DNA of 64,000 nt from Phragmites australis (GCF_958298935.1 NC_084943.1:7946001-8010000), one strand, 5' to 3'; shown: positions 36,006-46,726, counted from the first letter of the stretch. Notes: generated from the sequence alone by a model not told the origin. Translations and numbers: made by a program.

Positions 36006-36077
<72 letters not shown>

Positions 36078-36218
36078 AGAATCCTCCCCCCAACTCTACT
36101 TCTATTAGCAATATAGTACTAATAGAAAGTGTGCCTCAACATCGGCCACCTCTCCATAATTTGGGTCTTTGAGATTTATTATGAATTATTACATAGGCCG
36201 GCCCCAATAATTCTAACA
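35016..36218 (-). repeat. 3' LTR of the Tork/TAR-like element, with MITE insertion
   Basis: It aligns with 41986-42707 from the ggtttaatttaatccataaa words to the end ttctaaca, but is 1203 bp against 722 bp because of the insertion at 35570-36075. The first base is c in place of the expected t. A G-rich tract (gatgggg on the minus strand, about 36220-36230) sits at its inner edge as polypurine tract. Confidence 0.88.
35570..36075. mobile_element. Micron-like MITE flanked by TA microsatellites
   Basis: A (TA)n tract (35570-35630), a 377-bp core (35631-36007) and a second (AT)n tract (36008-36075) interrupt the LTR. The core ends are inverted copies: atactcctaggagtatgtactcccac on the left (about 35652-35677) is mirrored by gtgggagtacatacacc near 35968-35985. 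The host LTR at 42555 has only a short atatatatag there. Insertion into TA repeats is the habit of Micron-type elements described in rice. Confidence 0.75.
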
Positions 36219-36756
36219 ATCCCCATCATATCTCAAAGTCTCATAGAGAACTGCCAGTTTCTCACTGTTGATTGATATACTGGTATTTCAGTGGAGACTG
36301 TTAAGTTGAACATCCACCTAAAACATCAAGTTACACTCATTCACAACTTGAATAATGGACTATGCCTTGACTTGCAAGTTTTGTGCAAACAAGTTTTACT
36401 TAAAGTCATAACTGATACTTGGCTACTAGTAGGCTACCCTGGGGGTGGAGCATATAAGTCCTACTCCATGGTCTCTTCATGAGTTTACTAGAGATTACAA
36501 AAATCTCATAGACTGCAACCAACAGTCAGACTCATATAGGTGTATTCTTTCAAGAATACCCTGTAGGTCAGCATCTCTGCTACTTAAAGCCAACAGAATA
36601 AATTAAGGCAATAGCCAACCTACCTTACAGATCTCTGAGAGTATTTCATCTTCACTCGAGTGGGTCAAACAACAAAGGTACATATAGCTTGTTCTTCCCA
36701 GGTCCTAATTCACAGGATCTCCGATCATATAGGTTGAGTTACCACTATGGTATAAC

Positions 36757-37460
36757 TCACATAGGTCTCATACCCATCTCCTTCGATGCATTATCTATCA
36801 CACTCCATGATAGTCCATTTGTAAAGGGATCTGCCAGGTTCTTAGCTGTTTGGATATAATCCAAGGTTATCACTCCGGAGTTTCTTAATTTCCTGACAGA
36901 CTTCAATCGTCTCTTTACATGCCTTGAGGACTTGTTATTATCCTTAGAACAGTTTGCTTTGATAATAACCGTATGATTATCACAGTTCATAAGGATAGCT
37001 GGTACCGGTTTCTCAACCACACGTAAGTCCATTAACAACTCACGCAGTCATTCTGCCTCAACAGTGGCTGTCTAATGCAGTGAGTTCTACTTCCATAGTT
37101 GACCTCGTCAAGATGGTCTGTTTGCAAGACATTCATGATACAGCAGCACCACCTAGAGTTAATATATATCTACTGATGGCCTAAATCTTATCAGCATCAG
37201 ATATCCAGTTTAAATCATTATAGCCCTCCAGTACCGATGGGTACCTTGAATAGTGAAGATCATAACTCATAGTACCAAGCAAATAGTGCATGACTCGCTC
37301 AAGCGCACATCAATGTTCATCTTCCAGGTTAGAAGTAAAGTGACTCAATTTGCTCATCGCAAATGAGATTTCAAGCCTTGTAGCACAAGCTAGGTACATG
37401 AGTGATCCAATAATTTGAGAGTATCTCAGTTGGTTCTTGCCACTTTTTTATTCTTTCAAA
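36757..37460 (-). pseudogene. pol: copia RNase H and RT end (Tork/TAR-like)
   Basis: The open frame 37038-36757 reads NSGVITLDYIQTAKNLADPF and ends ASKEMGMRPM, the C-terminus of this copia group. Upstream (37460-37040) are recognisable but stop-ridden pieces: YSQIIGSLMYLACATRLEIS, HYSRYPSVLEGY and TRSTMEVELTALD. The frame upstream of 37460 is continued at 38886 beyond the solo LTR. Confidence 0.8.
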
Positions 37461-37465
37461 GTATC

Positions 37466-38880
37466 TGTCGGAGGGTGAACTCCTTAAGCAGGGATCCGAA
37501 GGGACCCCCTTTGAGATTCGGCCGGGGGGATGATTCTGAATCTATTTTGTGGGTGAAATAAATGGGCGTAAATGCGATGCAGGTGGAATCGAATGATCGG
37601 ATGCAGAAGTAGTAAATGCACTGGAGTTTTTTAGACAGGTTCGGGTCACACTGAGCGTAATACCCTACTCCTATGTATATGCTATAAATGCTCTGGGAAT
37701 GTCTCTCAGAGATGTTGCTGGTTACAAGAATATTTGTCTAGCCTAGAGCTTCGGGCTCCTTGTTCTTTGGTGATCTCAGCTTCTGTGCTTGTACTGAGAC
37801 TCTATCTTCTTCCTCGGCTTCCTCTCCTCTAACTTCTATTACTTATCTGTCTCCGGGGAGCCCGTCCCGCCTTAAATACTCACCGGGCGACAGCGTGCCC
37901 AGAAAGGGAGGACGCGAGTTTCAAGGTGCCATAAATGGAAAGCAACCACCATGGGCTGCTGCGCGAAGTGACGGGGAGGGTTGAAAACGCGCCCCCGTCT
38001 GATCTTGTTCGTCATCATGCCGTTCTGCAACGGGCGCCGCGGAGAGGGCTCACCGGGCAGCCACTGAACGGCCCGGCGTCCCTGCTCGGTCTTGTACACC
38101 TGACACAGCAGGGCGGCAGGCGGGGCGCCTTGGGCTTCGTGATGCTATCCCGAGGCGCGCCGGATGTCCCGCGATGGAACCCATACATTAAATGTCCCCA
38201 CGCCTCCCTGCCAAGCCGTGGCAGGGACTGACACCAAGCGTGGCAGCAGCAGTTGGAAGTGATAGGTCACACGCCCTCTTAAATGCGGCATGGGGCCTTT
38301 CACTGGTTGACACCTCACCGCTGGACCTCTGTGGGGGCCACCGGCGAAGGACTTCTTAGGCTGTCTGGGAACCAAGTGCTCGGGGCTATGAACAGTGACC
38401 CCCGAGCACTCTCTCCCGGATATGCCCTTTCTTGGTCCTCGGGGAACCGAGTGCTCGTTGGCCACTGTTCACAGCCCCGAGCACTCTCTCCTGGAATTGG
38501 CTGTTCGGGTCCTCGGGGAACCGAGTGCTCGGGGGTCACTGCTCACGGCCCCGAGCACTCTCTCCCGGAACTAATTTCCTTGGGTCCTTAGGGTACTCGG
38601 GTGCTCGGGAGCCACTGTTCGTAGCCCCGAGCACCCCCTTCCCAGTACTTGGCTTTTCTGGTCGTCGGGGGACTTGAGCACTCTCTTTCCGTCACTTGGT
38701 CTTCTCGGGTCATCAGGGAACTCGGGTACTCGGGGACCACTATTTATGGCCCCAAGCACCTTCTTCCGGGACTTAGTCTTCTCGTACCTCGCGGAGATGA
38801 TCCCCGCGGGAGGGCGCCACGTGGCAAACTGCTGATCTGGCCTCGGGACTCGGGAACCCCTGGTTCCTGTGTCACCGACA
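37466..38880. repeat. solo LTR of a gypsy-type element
   Basis: The segment begins tgtcggagggtg and ends gtcaccgaca, and is flanked by a perfect 5-bp repeat, gtatc (37461-37465 and 38881-38885). No internal coding region is present, only the single LTR. Its right third contains a GC-rich tandem array (38360-38790). It sits in the RT of the Tork/TAR-like element: removing it and one gtatc restores the expected continuation of the RT (PSVIL, then KNKK after a stop). Confidence 0.9.
38360..38790. repeat. minisatellite inside the solo LTR
   Basis: About five to six imperfect units of roughly 75-80 bp, each with tcctcggggaaccgagtg, then cactgttcacagcccc and gagcactctctcccgg. Units start near 38434, 38510 and 38584, with more diverged ones on both sides. 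Confidence 0.75.
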
Positions 38881-38885
38881 GTATC

Positions 38886-39766
38886 ACACTGGGATCATAA
38901 GGTGTTGAAGAAGGCTTGCTGTCCTGGTAGCCAAAGCAGCTCAAGACCTTCTTTAAGATTACATTAGCCTCACCCATATCTTTCATATCAAAGCTTTGGG
39001 ATAAGAAAGATTTAACCTCATTAACCACGTCAAGGTTTGTCCCAAATGTCAGTATGTCATCAACATACAAGCACAACATAACTCCCTCACCCCCACCATG
39101 GTGATAGTACACATATTTATGATCTTGTTTAAGGCCATACAACGACTTCAACAACTTATGTACCATACCTTCTTGACCTTTTACTACAAACCCATCAGGT
39201 TGTTCTATATAAATTTCCTCGTCCAACTCTCTATTAAGGAAAGCTGTCTTAACGTCCATCTGATGAATGATGAGACCATATGAGGCAGCCAAGGAAAGTA
39301 GCACTCGGATAGTAATCAATCTCGCAAGGGGTGAATAAGTGTCAAAGAAGTCTTCACTTTTCTTTTGGGTATAACCATTGGCCACAGGCCGAGCCTTGTA
39401 CTTTTCAATACTATCGTCGGGCCTAAGCTTCTTCTTGAACACCCACTTGCAACCCACAGGTTTACAACCATACGGTCGTTCTGTGACCTCCCAAGTCTCA
39501 TTTGCGAGGATGGAATCTATTTCACTCCGAATAGCCTCCTTCTGGTAGTCTGCATCTGGAGATGCAAATGCTTTTGAAATAGACTTTGAAGTGTCATCCA
39601 CAAGGTACACAGTGAAATCATCACCAAAAGACTTTCCAATCCTTTGTCTCTTACTCCTCCTAGGAGCATCACTGTCATCCTTCTCAGGATCTTGCTCCTG
39701 TGTTTGTTCAATAAACTCAAGAGGTGGAGTAGCTTCAAAAATTATCTCAGAAGATAGTCTAGACAT
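38886..39766 (-). pseudogene. pol: copia reverse transcriptase (Tork/TAR-like)
   Basis: From 39766 the minus strand gives a long open frame with ANETWEVTERPYGCKPVGCKW, QMDVKTAFLNRELDEEIYIEQ, LLKSLYGLKQ and the catalytic LCLYVDDIL. Two short losses are visible: after YGLKQ (the APKQW stretch is missing) and after GEANVIL. The frame enters the solo LTR at 38880. Although the YVDD box is intact, the deletions would disable the enzyme. Confidence 0.85.
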
Positions 39767-39796
39767 GCTATGTAAATCTTTTATAGGAAATATATG

Positions 39797-40471
39797 CTAA
39801 AAAAATATTGCATCATGAGACTCCATCATTATATCGACATGCACGTCAGGTACCTCAGATTTGACCACTAAAAATCTATAAGCAATGCTTCGATGAGCAT
39901 ATCCTAGAAAGACACAACCCACTATTTTAGGTCCGAGCTTACGCTTTTTAGTTATTAGTACATTGACTTTTACCAAGCATCTCCAAGTACGTAAATAAGA
40001 AAGTGATGGCTTTCTCCCTTCCCATTCTTCAAATGGGGTTTTCTCCTTATCCTTGAGAGAAACTCTATTTAGGACATGACATGAAGTCAACAGGGTCTCT
40101 CCCACCATATCTTAGATAATCCCGCAGTGTCTAACATGGCAAACCAAGTCAGTCAATGTGTAGTTCTTTCTTTTGGCAACCCCATTTGAGTGGGGTGAAT
40201 AGGGAGGTGTCCTCTCATGAATAATCTCATGTTTCTCACAAAATAAGTCGAAATCACTAGAGAAATACTCTCCACCACAATCTGACCTAATTTCTTTTGA
40301 TATTTCTCTCTAGTTGATTCTCAACTTCTGCCTTATAGATTTTAAAGTGATCTAGAGCCTCATATTTCATTTTCTACAAATAAACATAGCAATATCTAGT
40401 CGCATCATCAATCAAAGCCATGAAATATCTTTTTTCACCTTTCGTCAACACACCATTCATTTCACATATAT
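39797..40471 (-). pseudogene. pol: copia integrase (Tork/TAR-like), broken
   Basis: The best frame (40108-39797) reads NRVSLKDKEKTPFEEWEGRK, then YLRTWRCLVKVNV and VGCVFLGYAHRSIAYRF, the C-terminal part of copia integrase. Between 40471 and 40110 only scattered stretches remain (YFMALIDDATRYC, DHFKIYKAEVENQ), broken by stops. Confidence 0.75.
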
Positions 40472-40882
40472 CTAAATGAATGAGTTATAGAGGTGCCAAA
40501 TTTCTCTCCTCGGCTGTCTTTGGGGCTTATAAGTTTGTTTTGATTGCACACAACTGTGACACTTAGAACTTTTGACCATGGAAAAATTTGGAATTAAACT
40601 CATATTGGAAAGTTGAGTCATAGAACCAAAATTTAAATGACATAACCACGAATGCCAAACACTAGCATCATCATTAACATTATCACAAATATGGTTCACA
40701 GACTTATTGCAAAAATCATAAAGGGAAAAACGGAATAGGCCTCCGTAGTCATAGCCTTCACCAATAAATTGTCCGTCCTTTGACACTACTACTTTATTGG
40801 ACTCTAACACCACCTTAAACTCATCCCTATAAAAAAGGGAGCCGCTAACTAGATTCTTGTTCATTGTAGGGACATGTTGCAC
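40472..40882 (-). pseudogene. pol: copia GAG-pre-integrase (Tork/TAR-like)
   Basis: The frame starts QHVPTMNKNLVSGSLFYRD, continues with VWHSWLCHLNFGSM and ends in CHSCVQSKQTYKP, the standard GAG-pre-integrase block between protease and integrase. It ends at a stop at 40472. Confidence 0.8.
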
Positions 40883-40891
40883 GTTCCTCAG

Positions 40892-41970
40892 CTACACGAT
40901 CTTTCCTAAAGTAAACTTCAGATCTACCGTGCTAACACCATAAACAGAATCATGTGACCCATTCCCCATTAGAACGGAAGAATCATAGACGACCTGATAA
41001 GAAGAGAACATTGAGATATCAGCACACACATGAACATTGGCCCCTGTATTAATCCACCAATTAATAGACTGAAACACTGAACGTAAATTTTCATACCCTG
41101 CAACTCTATTTCCAGCTTTGCTAATGGTCACCATATTAGCAGTCTTTGAGTTCTGTTTTTGTGGAGCCTTTCTTTCCTTGTGGTCTGGACAATTCGTGGC
41201 AAAATGTCCAATCTCACCGCACACAATACAAGGTAGTTTTGCTGTGTTTATCATCATCTTCTTCTTCTTGAAGGTGGTAGTTTTGTTTGGCTTATTATCT
41301 TTCTCTTTGTTCTTATTGTGGAAGGGCTTTTGCACCATATTGGCGCTAGTCTGTCCCTCGCCTTCTTTTAGACTCACATTCTTAGCCCGAGCTTTCTTCT
41401 CAACACTAGGAGATGCGATCAAACTCTCAACAGTAAGCTCTTGTCTCTTGTGCTTTAGAATAGTGGCAAAGTTTCTCCACGAAGAAGTTAACTTGGCAAC
41501 GATGCCTCCAGCCAAAAACTCATCGAGTACATTGATCTTGAGAAGTCTGAGTTCCTTCATAATGCACTAAATCTCATGAGCCTGCTCGACTATAGAGCGA
41601 TTTTTAACCATCTTGTAGTCATAATACTACTCTATAATATACAGTTCACTTCCTGCATCTGATGCACCAAATTTAGCATTCAGTGTGTCCATAGCTCCTT
41701 CGTGCTTTGTATGTGTATGTATACATCACAAAGATGGTCACTAAGAATGCTAAGAATGCATCCTACAAAGAGTGTATTGGCATTCGTAAATGTCTTTTCC
41801 TGCTCAGCAGTAAGGATTCCTTTCGTTTTGCCATTAGCCACCCAGTAGACATTCATAGCTATCAGCCACAAAGTGACCTTGACTTGTCATCTCTTAAAGT
41901 GCATACCAGAAAACTTGTCTGACCTCAATGCATCAACAAATCCAGTCATTAATAAATCTAAGTGCCTATA
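40892..41970 (-). pseudogene. gag-pol: copia gag and protease (Tork/TAR-like)
   Basis: The frame 41560-40892 has a Lys-rich gag C-terminus, a zinc knuckle CIVCGEIGHFATNC and a protease site reading WWINTGANVHVCAD, where the family has Asp-Thr-Gly. The catalytic Asp is changed to Asn, which removes protease activity. The gag N-terminus lies at 41970-41570 with stops: MTGFVDALRSDKFSGMHF, then WLIAMNVYWVANGK. The start is just inside the right LTR. Confidence 0.82.
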
Positions 41971-41985
41971 ATAAGGTTTTTGGAT

Positions 41986-42707
41986 TGTTAGAAATAAGAC
42001 ATATTTAGGTTTAATTTAATCCATAAATAATTCATGAACAGAAACTATTAAACATAAGAAAGCACAATATATGACTAGATCTATTATACTCAAAATTAGG
42101 AATTGCAGGAAATAAAGTACGAGTAACATAGTTTTTACGTACTGGTCCTGTGTTGTGGAGGTTGCTAGAGATGTTGGTTGCACTGTGGTGACAGCACGAT
42201 CGATCCTGCTGATGACACGTCTAATTTGTTGACGATGACAACGGGTAGCACCCAAGCGACTAGGAAGACGAGCCATGGTGAAGAAGTTGAGCAGTCCGTG
42301 GAGCACTTCCAAAAACCTTATTCACTCTCTCCCGGTGCAAGATCTCAAGAGCAAGGGTTTCAGAGGCCTGCTCTCCCGTTCGCCGGTGCACGCCGACGTC
42401 GAGATGGAATAGACTACAGTGATAGCACAACTGAGGGAGAAATAGGCTAAACTCTAATTCTTATATAGACTCATATAATGAGAGCATTTCCAATTTTAGG
42501 GCTCCTCTCAATTAGTAATCTATGTTGTACGTATTTCTAATGAGGTGGAGATCTTTACATATATATAGAGAGAAAACTCTCCACCTCTACCTCAATTAAC
42601 AATATGATACTTAATAGAAAGTAAGCCTCAATACAGACCATCTCTATAATATAAACTTTTAAAATTTACTAAAAATTATTATATGGATCAGCCTGAATAA
42701 TTCTAAC
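41986..42707 (-). repeat. 5' LTR of the Tork/TAR-like element
   Basis: It starts tgttagaa and ends ttctaaca, an 8-bp perfect inverted end pair, and pairs with 35016-36218. The primer-binding site expected just left of 41986 is not clear. Confidence 0.88.
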
Positions 42708-42748
42708 AACCACCACCATGGGTGAGCATACTCAAGCGTAAACCTGTT

Positions 42749-43110
42749 TCACCAGGTTTTCTGCAGGTTCCGCACAAAGGTCTTGGCCCTTGGGCTCTGC
42801 ATTCTTGTGTCTTCCAGGATGCTTGAGCTCCATTCACAAAGCTGTTTCAGAGATGCATCATGTGCAAAAGAATATCATTCTATCGGCGAGAAAGCACTAT
42901 ACATAAACATGGTGAACACCTGAGTGAAAAGCAAGTAACTTGTGCTGATTCCACGGAGACAAATTGAACAGGAAGATTTGGAAAGAGAGGGTCATCGAAG
43001 GCAGCATCCAGCTCCTTATAGGCGATATCGCAGATGCTTGGATCCCTGAACTTGCTCCCAGATATTGAGACCAAGAACTTAATTGGTGGATGATCACTCG
43101 AAACTTTGCC
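42749..43110 (-). pseudogene. FSH1-type serine hydrolase gene, decayed 3' part
   Basis: The first piece begins after a splice acceptor (tgatttag, intron AG at 43111-43112) and reads GKVSSDHPPIKFLVSISGSK, then FRDPSICDIAYKELDAAFDD. That is the C-terminal half of plant FSH1/OVCA2-like serine hydrolases, but about 20 residues with the catalytic Asp region (after AYK) are missing. The second piece, 42860-42749, reads ASLKQLCEWSSSILED and ends with a TGA at 42749-42751. The expected GHTVP stretch with the catalytic His is not found between. No N-terminal exons with the GFSQG nucleophile were seen upstream. Family recognition is from memory of rice and Arabidopsis homologues. Confidence 0.6.
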
Positions 43111-43782
43111 CTAAATCATTCAGCTTAGTTACAATCCAAACGGCATTAGATTATGCAATAAGCACAAACTTTGCCCTTTGCATCGCCAACGGCGGCGCGG
43201 TGGGGATCTCACCCCACACTGAATGTCAGCGGATACACTCCACCAACGGCTAGAGCTGTCCAAGTCTTCAGCGTCTTCAACGTCCCGCGCCCGTCGCGCG
43301 CCCACATCGCGCACTCGCCGCGTCCACGATCCGTAGAGCGCGCACTGCCGCAGCTGCCCACGCGCCCGGTCTCCGCGGCGCCCATCATGAACGGAAACTG
43401 ACCATGTTCTTCTCCTCGAATTTCTTCACGGACAATAACCATGTTCTTCTCCCCACACGGAAGAAATCATCTGAACCTCGCCAGAAACTATCAATGACAA
43501 ACAAGCAGAAACTAAGCATTTTCTACGTAGCACCATTCATCTATCCAAGTTCCAAATTCCCATCAATTGGCCACATCAATGTTCAGACTACAGACCAAGA
43601 CTTAAAACATGCAGAAATTTAACAACCATCAGATCAGCATTCAGCGACCACTACTACAACGGTTAACTACTATACTACCATGCAATGAGTCCACATGTTT
43701 ATTCTCGCTCCTGGCCACGAGTTAAACGACGACCATCACCGCGACCAAGACTGAAATCATGGTCCGGTGGCGGCCGTGGCCC
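43111..43782. other. intergenic DNA with a GC-rich block
   Basis: The block 43170-43400 is GC-rich and open on both strands for about 75 codons, Arg/Ala/Gly-rich, and might be a first-exon remnant of the hydrolase gene. The phrase aataaccatgttcttctcc is nearly duplicated at 43402 and 43435. The rest, to the stop codon of the glyoxalase gene, is its probable 3' untranslated region. Confidence 0.4.
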
Positions 43783-45576
43783 CTAGGCGCACTTCTTGGC
43801 GGAGGTGGCAGGGGCTAGGACCCAGGTGACGCCGAAGGTGTCGACGAGGGTGGCGCCAAGCCCGCAGCAGTCCTCGGTGACCTCCCCCAGCAGCGCCGCG
43901 CCAGCGGCAGCCGCCTGTGCCGCAGCCCCGTTCACGTCGTCGGTCTCCAGCCGCAGCACGAGCCCACTCGCGACGGCTCCCTCTTTGCCCCTGCAAAAGG
44001 AAACAGAGATCAGAGTGAGCCGGGAGCAGAGCTTTACTGTTTATTTTGGGCGAGATCCTGTAGCTTCAAGTAATTTGCAGATTGGATACACGTAAGCCAT
44101 TATAAATATTACGGTTTTAAAATATGTCATTACAGTATTTGAAAATATACCATTACAATTCTAAAAAATAAATTCATATCATTACAAATCTACTAAATTT
44201 GAATTCATGCTATTATAAATCTCCTGAAATTGAATTCATACCATTACAAAATGTGCTTAGTTTGTAATAGTAATAGCATGGATATAATTTTAAGAGATTT
44301 GTAATGGCATGTTTTCAAATACCAGATTTATAACAGCATATTTCAAAACCGTAATATTTATAATAGCATATCTCAAAACAGTAATATTTATAATGGAATA
44401 AATCTAATCCTAATTACAAGCAAGGATAGCATTAGATTCTGCAAGAAGTACAAGCTTGTACATGGTACGAATAATAAATTAGGGAAACCCCGTACGAGCA
44501 TTTTCTGCGTAAATAAGAAATGCGAAACAGATAGTTGCATATCAGAACATTTTGTGTCACAGAGCAAAAGTATTATTTTTTGGAGAATAATAACAGAGAA
44601 TGTGTTAAGTAACAGATATCAATATTTTGTCGCTGCAACAATGAATTTTCTCTAGACAAATGGCAATATTTGAGTACCCACATTAGCAAGTTCATCTCCC
44701 TTATTCCTCTGGAGTTTTAAAGTAGACAAAGTATGGTTGAACTGCAGAAGAAAGGCCAAAAGAGCACAAAAAGTGCATACAAACAAGGTAGCACCGGAAG
44801 AAAACTAAAAAGAACTTAGAGAAGGGCTTGTATTTTCCTGATGTTCCACACCTTCAGATCTACATTAAAAAATGCTAACTGAATCCTAGGTGGGTGTTGA
44901 ACTACCGAAAAGATTTGGAAAAACACGAGTGGGGGAATAATCAACATGAACCAGTAGAACAAGCAGCAAATGACATTTTTAACACAAAATGACGCATCTA
45001 TACAAGCCTAAAAAAGGCCAAAGGAAACATTTGCATAGTGCTTCTCACAAGCATATAACCTGTGTACGCAACCAAGGAAGACAATGTTTTCTACAAAATC
45101 CTTAATTATTTCTACAGATATTCACAGATCTATGAAATTTAACACGACCATATGGTAGAAGAAACCAAACTGTTCTGCATATGCGTCATACATGCCAAGA
45201 ACCCAGGAGAAACGAAAGAATCTAAACGAGAAGAAAAGAAAGGGAAGTAAGTAAAGAACCGGAGATTAGCGAGGGTTTCCGGTGCTTACACGGCGGGGAC
45301 GTCGTCGCCAGCCTGGTCGCAGACGAGGAGCGTGGCCGCCCCGACCTTCAGCTCCGCGCAGAGCAGCGCCGGCTGCTCGCCCTCACCCTTGCGCTTCGGG
45401 TGTGTGGAGCGGGCCACCTCCTCCGCCGCAAATGCCGCCTTGTAGAACGCCACCGCCTCCTCTGCTCGCCCCGCCGGCACCGTCACCTGCACCTTCAGCC
45501 CTGTGAACACCGCCGCCGCCGTCGCCGCCGGAACTGCCGCGGGTACCTCCGATCCGTTGGTCGCCACCTCCGCCAT
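43783..45576 (-). CDS. glyoxalase/VOC-superfamily protein, At5g48480-like (2 exons)
   Basis: Exon 1 is 45576-45290 and exon 2 is 43990-43783, joined across a 1299-bp intron with gtaagc donor and ttttgcag acceptor. Splicing restores one frame of 164 codons ending in TAG. The ATG at 45574-45576 sits in gagcaatggcgg, a good plant context. After an Ala-rich 20-residue lead come FTGLKVQVTVPAGRAEEAV and AFYKAAFAAEEVARS, the first VOC beta-alpha unit. LLCAELKVGAATLLVCDQAG follows, and FGVTWVLAP near the end closes the second unit. This is the layout of Arabidopsis At5g48480, a small glyoxalase/bleomycin-resistance-fold protein of uncertain substrate. No signal peptide or membrane segment is seen, so it is probably cytosolic. 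It is the only gene in the window without defects. Metal ligands of true glyoxalase I are not evident. Confidence 0.88.
44096..44395. mobile_element. fold-back MITE in the glyoxalase intron
   Basis: Left (cattataaatattacggttttaaaatatg) and right (catatttcaaaaccgtaatatttataatag) blocks are inverted copies, and shorter inverted words such as ttcatac/cattacaaa lie between. The unit cattacaaat / atttgtaatg recurs in both orientations. No target duplication could be fixed. It lies inside the intron, 3' of its middle in transcript direction. Confidence 0.6.
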
Positions 45577-45684
45577 TGCTCAGGGAGAAAACTAACGCTC
45601 AACTTTTACTCTGTTTTGCTGCTCTTTCTCTTTCTTGGGAGCACAGCACAGCAGAGTAGGGGCAGCGGAAGGACGGGTTGGTGT

Positions 45685-45693
45685 TACTTATAG
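45685..45693 (-). promoter_or_regulatory. TATA box of the glyoxalase-like gene
   Basis: Read on the minus strand the word is ctataagta, about 110 bases upstream of the ATG at 45576. The leader between is pyrimidine/purine-rich (agaaagagaaagag). Confidence 0.5.
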
Positions 45694-45932
45694 GAAATGG
45701 TCTTAAACAAGTTTGTTTTCTCCCCCCTTTACCCTCAACGTGGGTATCAATTTCATTTCCTCCCACGAAGAGAACTACCAGCGTCACTGAGTACCTGGCC
45801 CACGATGTTGATGTTGAATTGGACCCACAAGATAGTGAATTGTAATTGTGCGATTTGTCGCTTTTTTTGTCTCGAGATTTGGAATTATGGTGTCTGCTTG
45901 GTTTGTTTTCGATAAGTTATTCTTTCTTATTT

Positions 45933-46455
45933 GGGATGTGTTTGGTTAAAAGAATTTTTTAATTGGAAGATGGTCATCTATTTTTTTTTAAATATTTGAT
46001 TGAAAGATCTTCTAAAAAAATATTTTTCTCGGACGATGGATGCCTATTCATCCAAAATATTAGACTTAGTTATTTATTTTCTAGATAAATTTTATCTCTA
46101 CTAATGTTGTATATTTTAGTTGATTATATTGAATTTATTTTTTTGTTAGTATATTTTAAATAATATTATCTTCTAAATCGTATACAATTTATGATCCTAT
46201 TGTATCATTGTATTAATTGTAATTAAATCACTAAAAATAAGATCTCGTATGATTATATTTTAATAAAAAATAAAATATATAATAAACGGGTCATACAAAA
46301 TTTTAGTTAATCCCATCTAAATTCTATCTGTCTAATCAAACAAAAAATTAAATCGCTCCATCCATACTACCAATAAAAAATTAAATCGCTCCATCCAATA
46401 AAATATAAATAATAATACCCCATCCATCCTTATCCTCCATCCAAACGCGTCAAAT
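45933..46455. mobile_element. Tourist-like MITE (PIF/Harbinger group), probable
   Basis: The left end, ttgggatgtgtttggtt, and the right end, ccatccaaacgcgtcaa, are imperfect inverted copies with the tttgg/ccaaa core typical of these MITEs. The inside is A+T-rich and has no coding frame. Boundaries are approximate. Confidence 0.45.
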
Positions 46456-46535
46456 AAGTCTCAAATTATTTTTCGGTTTCGTAGCCTTATTTGCCTTCAC
46501 GTAGATAAGCTTGAAATAATTGTTTCGTTCCATTA

Positions 46536-46726
46536 AGGACGCGTTTGGTAGCCTTGCCGCTGCCTGCTTTGCTTAGCACAACAAGAAATCACACATTCGG
46601 ATCCCTTGCCCGTTGCCTTGGAGCCTGCGCTTGTGTCGCCAGCCTGAGAGAGCCAAATCCGCTCTCCGCTGACAAGGCTAGTCTTACTGAGCGAAACGAG
46701 CGCGTGAGCCAACCGAACGAGCACTA
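46536..46726. mobile_element. short Tourist-like MITE, probable
   Basis: The left end ggacgcgtttggtagcc and right end gagccaaccgaacgagc are imperfect inverted copies, bordered by TTAA and CTAA. The interior is GC-rich for a MITE, with an open frame of 60 codons that looks incidental. Confidence 0.45.

Larger units (their letters stand above)
35016..42707 (-). mobile_element. Ty1/copia element, Tork/TAR-like, with nested insertions
   Basis: Two LTRs in the same orientation bound gag, protease, integrase, RT and RNase H read on the minus strand. The whole is flanked by a perfect 5-bp repeat, accac (35011-35015 and 42708-42712). The right LTR starts tgttagaa and ends ttctaaca. The left LTR carries a MITE and the RT carries a solo gypsy LTR, both younger. 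The coding part has many stops, an Asp-to-Asn change in protease and small deletions in RT. It landed about 40 bp past the stop of the FSH1-like gene remnant. Confidence 0.92.

Noticed and set aside
35925..36116. Open frame with a long Tyr-Ile repeat.
   Set aside because: It is the translation of the AT microsatellite.
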